Positions 7,230 to 9,970 of a DNA stretch of 9,970 nt are shown in pieces. How positions within the stretch are numbered: the stretch's first letter is position 1; the number at the start of each line of letters is the position of its first letter. The notes under the pieces were generated by a model. It made no database searches, had not been told where the DNA came from, and was given only the letters and a program-made list of their open reading frames with translations. Made by a program: the position numbers and the translations under genes. Location of the stretch: contig UQHB01000059.1 in the NCBI GenBank assembly GCA_900540735.1, positions 1-9,970 of the forward strand, read 5' to 3'. This DNA comes from an uncultured Megasphaera sp. Lineage in GTDB: Bacteria > Bacillota > Negativicutes > Veillonellales > Megasphaeraceae.

Positions 7230-7237
7230 AGAAGGTG
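7230..7237 (+). promoter_or_regulatory. Ribosome binding site that fixes the Pta-hydrogenase start
   Basis: AGAAGGTG matches the anti-Shine-Dalgarno complement AGGAGGTG at 7 of 8 positions; its GG ends 8 nt before ATG 7244. The alternative in-frame GTG at 7211 has no purine-rich site at suitable distance, so MSRFIQSLKRR is the preferred N-terminus. Confidence 0.75.
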
Positions 7238-7243
7238 TGTAGG

Positions 7244-9715
7244 ATGTCCAGATTTATTCAGAGTTTAAAGCGGCGTGTTGCTAAAGATATGCAAAAAATC
7301 GTCTTACCAGAATCGCACAGTCGTCGTGTCTTACAAGCAGCCGAACGTGTCCAAATCGAAGGCTTTGCCCGCCCGATTTTAATCGGTAGACCCCAAGAAA
7401 TCGTGGAAATTGCGTCGACGTACCAAATCGATTTAGATGGTATCGAAATCATAGACCCGGCCAATTACCCAATGATTGATAAATTTAGCGAATATTATGC
7501 GAAACGGCGCGAAAAGAAGGGCATGACTGTGGCGCAGGCTAAAGAAATTTTACTCCACGATACGGCCTTCTTTGGTGCCTGTCTCGTAGCCTTTGATATT
7601 GCTGACGGTATGGTCGCTGGGGCAACCATGACTTCTGCTGACGTCATCCGTGCAGCACTGCAAGTTATTGGCACGCATCCTGGTATTTCAACTGTCAGTA
7701 GTTCGTTCATTATGATTACAGATAAGCCGCAGTTTGGCGATGACGGTATCTTCGTCTTAGGCGATGCGAGCGTCGTCGTCCGGCCTACGGCCCAGCAGTT
7801 AGCAGACATTGCCGAAAACTGTGTCGAACGGGCACGGCGGACGGTGCAGATGCTTGACCCGAAAGTGGCTCTCTTGTCGTATTCGACCATGGGCAGCGGC
7901 AGTGGTGAAGAAGTGGATACAGTCCGCGAAGCCGTGCAATTATTGCGCGACCGCAACGTAGACTTTGAATTTGACGGCGAAATGCAAGCTGATGCAGCCC
8001 TCGTACCGCGCGTAGCACGGCAGAAAGCACCGGGTTCGCACGTAGCCGGGCAGGCCAATATTTTGATTTTCCCAAATCTCGTCTCTGGGAACATTGGCTA
8101 TAAAATGCTGCAACATCTGTCTGGGGCCATTGCTTTAGGGCCGCTCCTCCAGGGCCTGGCGAAACCGGTTATGGATTTGTCCCGTGGCTGTACGCAAGAC
8201 GATATTACGGATGTTATTGCCATTTGCTGTAGTGACGCCGTCTACATGAAGGCTGAACGGAAACGGGATATTGAATTTACGAGCCGTTTCGATAAATTAG
8301 ACCGCCGCGTCGCCGTCGATACGAAAAACGTGTCCATTCAGTTCGATGCGACTAAGTGCAAAAACTGTACGCTCTGCCGGAAACGCTGCGCTGAAGTCAT
8401 GTCTATGACAGGCTACTATTCTCTCGAAAGTACAGGCGATAATCCCATTTGCGTCCACTGCGGCCAGTGTTCTCTCGTGTGCCCCTTTGGTGCGACGACG
8501 ACGGTCTCCCAGCGAGAACTCATTCAGCAGGCAATCGATGACCCAGAAAAAATCGTCGTCTTCCAGACGGCTCCGGCTGTGCGCGTAGCTCTTGGCGATT
8601 TGTTTGGTATGCCTTATGGCTCTATGGTGCAAGGGAAGATGATTGGTGCCCTCCGCGCCCTCGGTGCAGACTATGTTTTTGATACGAATTTTGGGGCCGA
8701 CCTAACGATTATAGAAGAAGCATCGGAATTGTTGTACCGCATGCAGCATAAAAAAGAATTACTCCCGCAATTTACGAGTTGCTGCCCGTCGTGGGTAGAA
8801 TTTACGGAAATTTTCTTCCCAGAATTGATTTCCCATTTATCGACGGCAAAAAGCCCTATTAGCATGCTCAGTCCGCTCATTAAGACGTACTTTGCGAAAC
8901 GAGAAAAGCTAGACCCGAAGAAAATCGTCACAGTCTGCGTTACGCCGTGTACGTCGAAGAAAGCCGAAATTGCCCGACCTGAACGGAATGCTGCTGGCAT
9001 TTACTGGAAAGATGCGGACATTCGCGATACAGACTACTGCATTACAACCCGTGAGTTAGCGGCGTGGATTAAAGATAAAGCCCTCGATTTTGAAACGATT
9101 GAAGATGCGGAATACGATGCCCTCTTTGGTGAATCGTCCGGTGCCGGTATGATTTTCGGCAACAGTGGCGGTGTCATGGAAGCGGCCCTGCGGACGCTCG
9201 GGTACTTACAGACTGGCAAACCGGCAGACGAAGAGTTCTTGCAGTTTGAACCGATTCGCGGCCTTGAAGGGGTCAAACAAGCGACTGTCATGATTGGCGA
9301 TGAAGTCATTCGCGTCGCTGCCATTAGCGGTCTGGCTAATGCACGGAAATTCATTACGCGCATGGAAGAAAAACATTCGTGGAAGAAATATGCCTTCATC
9401 GAAATCATGGCCTGCCCAGGCGGCTGCATTGGCGGTGGCGGCCAGCCGCGGACGAAGATGCCTCAAGAAATTCCGGCAAAACGGGCGCGCATTGAAGCGG
9501 TCTATGCTATCGACCAAGACAAGGCTATTCGCTCGAGCTGGGAAAATAAAGGGCTGCAACAAATATACGCTAAGTTCTTAGGCGAACCGCTTAGCCCAGT
9601 AGCAGAAGAGTTATTGCACACGCAGTACATTAATAAACATTATCTCCTCGGCAAAGAAGATAAGATTACACCACCGGAGTCGGTACAGCCGAAGAAAAAA
9701 CCTGCTAAAGTATAA
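7244..9715 (+). CDS. pta-hydA: Phosphate acetyltransferase-[FeFe] hydrogenase fusion protein
   Basis: This 823-residue protein (numbered from ATG 7244) joins two enzymes. Residues 1 to about 333 form a full phosphate acetyltransferase (acetyl-CoA + Pi to acetyl-phosphate + CoA): KIVLPES near the start, TVSSSFIM, LSYSTMGSG, LIFPNLVSGNIGYKM, and GPLLQGLAKPVMDLSRGC. In this last motif S313, R314 and D320 match the Methanosarcina Pta active-site Ser, Arg and Asp. From about 335 it is a monomeric [FeFe] hydrogenase. Its two [4Fe-4S] sites are C372/375/378/382 and C403/406/409/413. The H-cluster loops are L1 TSCCPSW (C513, C514), L2 TPCTSKK (C569) and L3 MACPGGCIGGGGQP (C724, C728). The proton-path residues EEASE, Ser in LSTAKSP, and Cys513 are kept. 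Residue 567 is Thr where Clostridium pasteurianum CpI has Met353. A lysine- and proline-rich tail follows. The gene stands alone between terminators. It likely accepts electrons from ferredoxin or flavodoxin in the cytosol; maturases HydEFG must be elsewhere. The joint lacks a stop codon or internal ribosome site. Confidence 0.93.
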   Translation: MSRFIQSLKRRVAKDMQKIVLPESHSRRVLQAAERVQIEGFARPILIGRPQEIVEIASTYQIDLDGIEIIDPANYPMIDKFSEYYAKRREKKGMTVAQAKEILLHDTAFFGACLVAFDIADGMVAGATMTSADVIRAALQVIGTHPGISTVSSSFIMITDKPQFGDDGIFVLGDASVVVRPTAQQLADIAENCVERARRTVQMLDPKVALLSYSTMGSGSGEEVDTVREAVQLLRDRNVDFEFDGEMQADAALVPRVARQKAPGSHVAGQANILIFPNLVSGNIGYKMLQHLSGAIALGPLLQGLAKPVMDLSRGCTQDDITDVIAICCSDAVYMKAERKRDIEFTSRFDKLDRRVAVDTKNVSIQFDATKCKNCTLCRKRCAEVMSMTGYYSLESTGDNPICVHCGQCSLVCPFGATTTVSQRELIQQAIDDPEKIVVFQTAPAVRVALGDLFGMPYGSMVQGKMIGALRALGADYVFDTNFGADLTIIEEASELLYRMQHKKELLPQFTSCCPSWVEFTEIFFPELISHLSTAKSPISMLSPLIKTYFAKREKLDPKKIVTVCVTPCTSKKAEIARPERNAAGIYWKDADIRDTDYCITTRELAAWIKDKALDFETIEDAEYDALFGESSGAGMIFGNSGGVMEAALRTLGYLQTGKPADEEFLQFEPIRGLEGVKQATVMIGDEVIRVAAISGLANARKFITRMEEKHSWKKYAFIEIMACPGGCIGGGGQPRTKMPQEIPAKRARIEAVYAIDQDKAIRSSWENKGLQQIYAKFLGEPLSPVAEELLHTQYINKHYLLGKEDKITPPESVQPKKKPAKV

Positions 9716-9737
9716 CGTGTAGTATTAATTATATAAG

Positions 9738-9760
9738 GGAGCCCGGAAGGGCTCCTTTTT
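9738..9760 (+). terminator. Intrinsic terminator of the Pta-hydrogenase gene
   Basis: GGAGCCC (9738-9744) and GGGCTCC (9749-9755) form a 7-bp GC-rich stem with the loop GGAA, followed by five T. It begins 22 nt after the stop codon. The stem can be extended by A-U and G-U pairs. Confidence 0.92.
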
Positions 9761-9800
9761 GTTGTCTGAAAAAAAGTTTGAGATTTTTCAAAAGAATTAC

Positions 9801-9829
9801 TTGACATTACGTGCTTTTTACGATATACT
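9801..9829 (+). promoter_or_regulatory. Strong promoter, upstream one of a tandem pair
   Basis: A perfect TTGACA (9801-9806), a 17-nt spacer and TATACT (9824-9829) form a near-consensus sigma-A promoter with an A-rich upstream stretch (9768-9797) like an UP element. The start would be about 9836. No protein start with a ribosome site follows inside the window, so the transcript is either a long leader or a structural RNA. Confidence 0.8.
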
Positions 9830-9835
9830 AATCAA

Positions 9836-9903
9836 GCCGTTGGGAACGGGACATGTTCCTAAGGCATACGAGGTATGTTTCGCTTGCGCCGTGAGGCAGC
9901 ACG
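9836..9903 (+). other. Structured untranslated leader between tandem promoters
   Basis: Three successive hairpins can be drawn: GGAAC/GTTCC (9843-9847/9855-9859), CATAC/GTATG with loop GAG (9865-9869/9873-9877), and a third. The third pairs CG, TGC, GCC with GGC, GCA, CG around a GTGA tetraloop (9881-9903) with small interruptions. An A8 run follows rather than T, so this is not a terminator. I recognise no known RNA family. It may be the upstream spacer of an rRNA leader. Confidence 0.4.
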
Positions 9904-9925
9904 AAAAAAAACTTCAAAAAAGTTG

Positions 9926-9954
9926 TTGACAAGCTCACAAAGCTTTGATACAAT
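9926..9954 (+). promoter_or_regulatory. Strong promoter, downstream one of a tandem pair (rrn-like)
   Basis: TTGACA (9926-9931), a 17-nt spacer and TACAAT (9949-9954) follow an A-rich segment containing CTTCAAAAAAGTTG, the kind of context seen upstream of rRNA operons in Firmicutes. The start would be about 9961, nine bases before the window end. With the promoter 125 bp upstream it looks like an rrn P1/P2 pair. That an rRNA operon follows is inferred, as the window ends first. Confidence 0.72.
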
Positions 9955-9970
9955 AAACGAGCTGTTGCGA

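Noticed and set aside
7495..8094. Long open frame on the - strand within the Pta region (199 codons)
   Set aside because: It lies fully opposite a strongly conserved gene, has no ribosome site or promoter, and its protein is low-complexity Ser/Thr/Arg-rich, typical of an antisense shadow in codon-biased DNA.
8200..8360. Fusion of Pta and hydrogenase as a sequencing or assembly error that removed a stop
   Set aside because: A normal pair of genes would show a ribosome site before the second start. None is present around 8246 or further into the linker, and the frame stays open with good coding character on both sides, so a single-base error does not explain it.
9842..9860. LexA-like palindrome around GGGACATGTTCC
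   Set aside because: It is imperfect, does not match the Firmicute LexA consensus, and is better explained as part of a leader hairpin.
1..9970. CRISPR arrays, insertion sequences, phage genes, toxin-antitoxin or defence genes
   Set aside because: No spaced direct repeats, transposase motifs or target duplications were seen. All large frames are core metabolic or cell-wall genes.

Overview
The window reads as chromosomal core sequence of a low-to-mid GC, anaerobic, fermentative Firmicute with Gram-negative-type relatives (class Negativicutes). A Megasphaera-like organism fits best: the codon use is uniform, all genes run on the + strand, a glmS ribozyme is present, and the last gene contains an [FeFe] hydrogenase whose size matches what I recall for the Megasphaera elsdenii enzyme. 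The genus is an inference from protein character, not from a search. I see no insertion sequence, phage gene, CRISPR array or sign of recent transfer.

Layout. Positions 1-46 hold the 5' part of a tRNA-Pro(GGG) on the - strand, with its own promoter at 62-90. A divergent promoter at 100-128 starts a four-gene unit, 194-4899: cdaA (diadenylate cyclase), cdaR/ybbR, a COG2509-like FAD-dependent dehydrogenase, and glmM. The genes overlap or lie within 13 nt of each other, and the unit ends in an intrinsic terminator at 4936-4970. A strong promoter at 4905-4933 overlaps this terminator and probably drives glmS through a leader that contains a glmS ribozyme (5018-5146). glmS (5183-7012) ends at a second terminator (7030-7064). 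A 180-nt AT-rich gap with a possible 13-codon leader ORF precedes a very long gene (7244-9715), followed by a third terminator (9738-9760). The last 210 nt hold two well-formed tandem promoters and a structured leader, probably the front of an rRNA operon beyond the window.

How the genes fit together. CdaA, CdaR and GlmM are a known c-di-AMP control module. GlmS makes glucosamine-6-phosphate and GlmM turns it into glucosamine-1-phosphate for cell-wall precursors. GlmS expression should be cut back by its product through the ribozyme.

The most striking object is the last gene. It encodes one 823-residue polypeptide made of a complete phosphate acetyltransferase followed directly by a complete two-[4Fe-4S] plus H-cluster [FeFe] hydrogenase. 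The two halves would consume the two products of pyruvate:ferredoxin oxidoreductase, acetyl-CoA and reduced ferredoxin. That makes it a plausible bifunctional pyruvate end-product disposal enzyme and the main candidate here for something undescribed.
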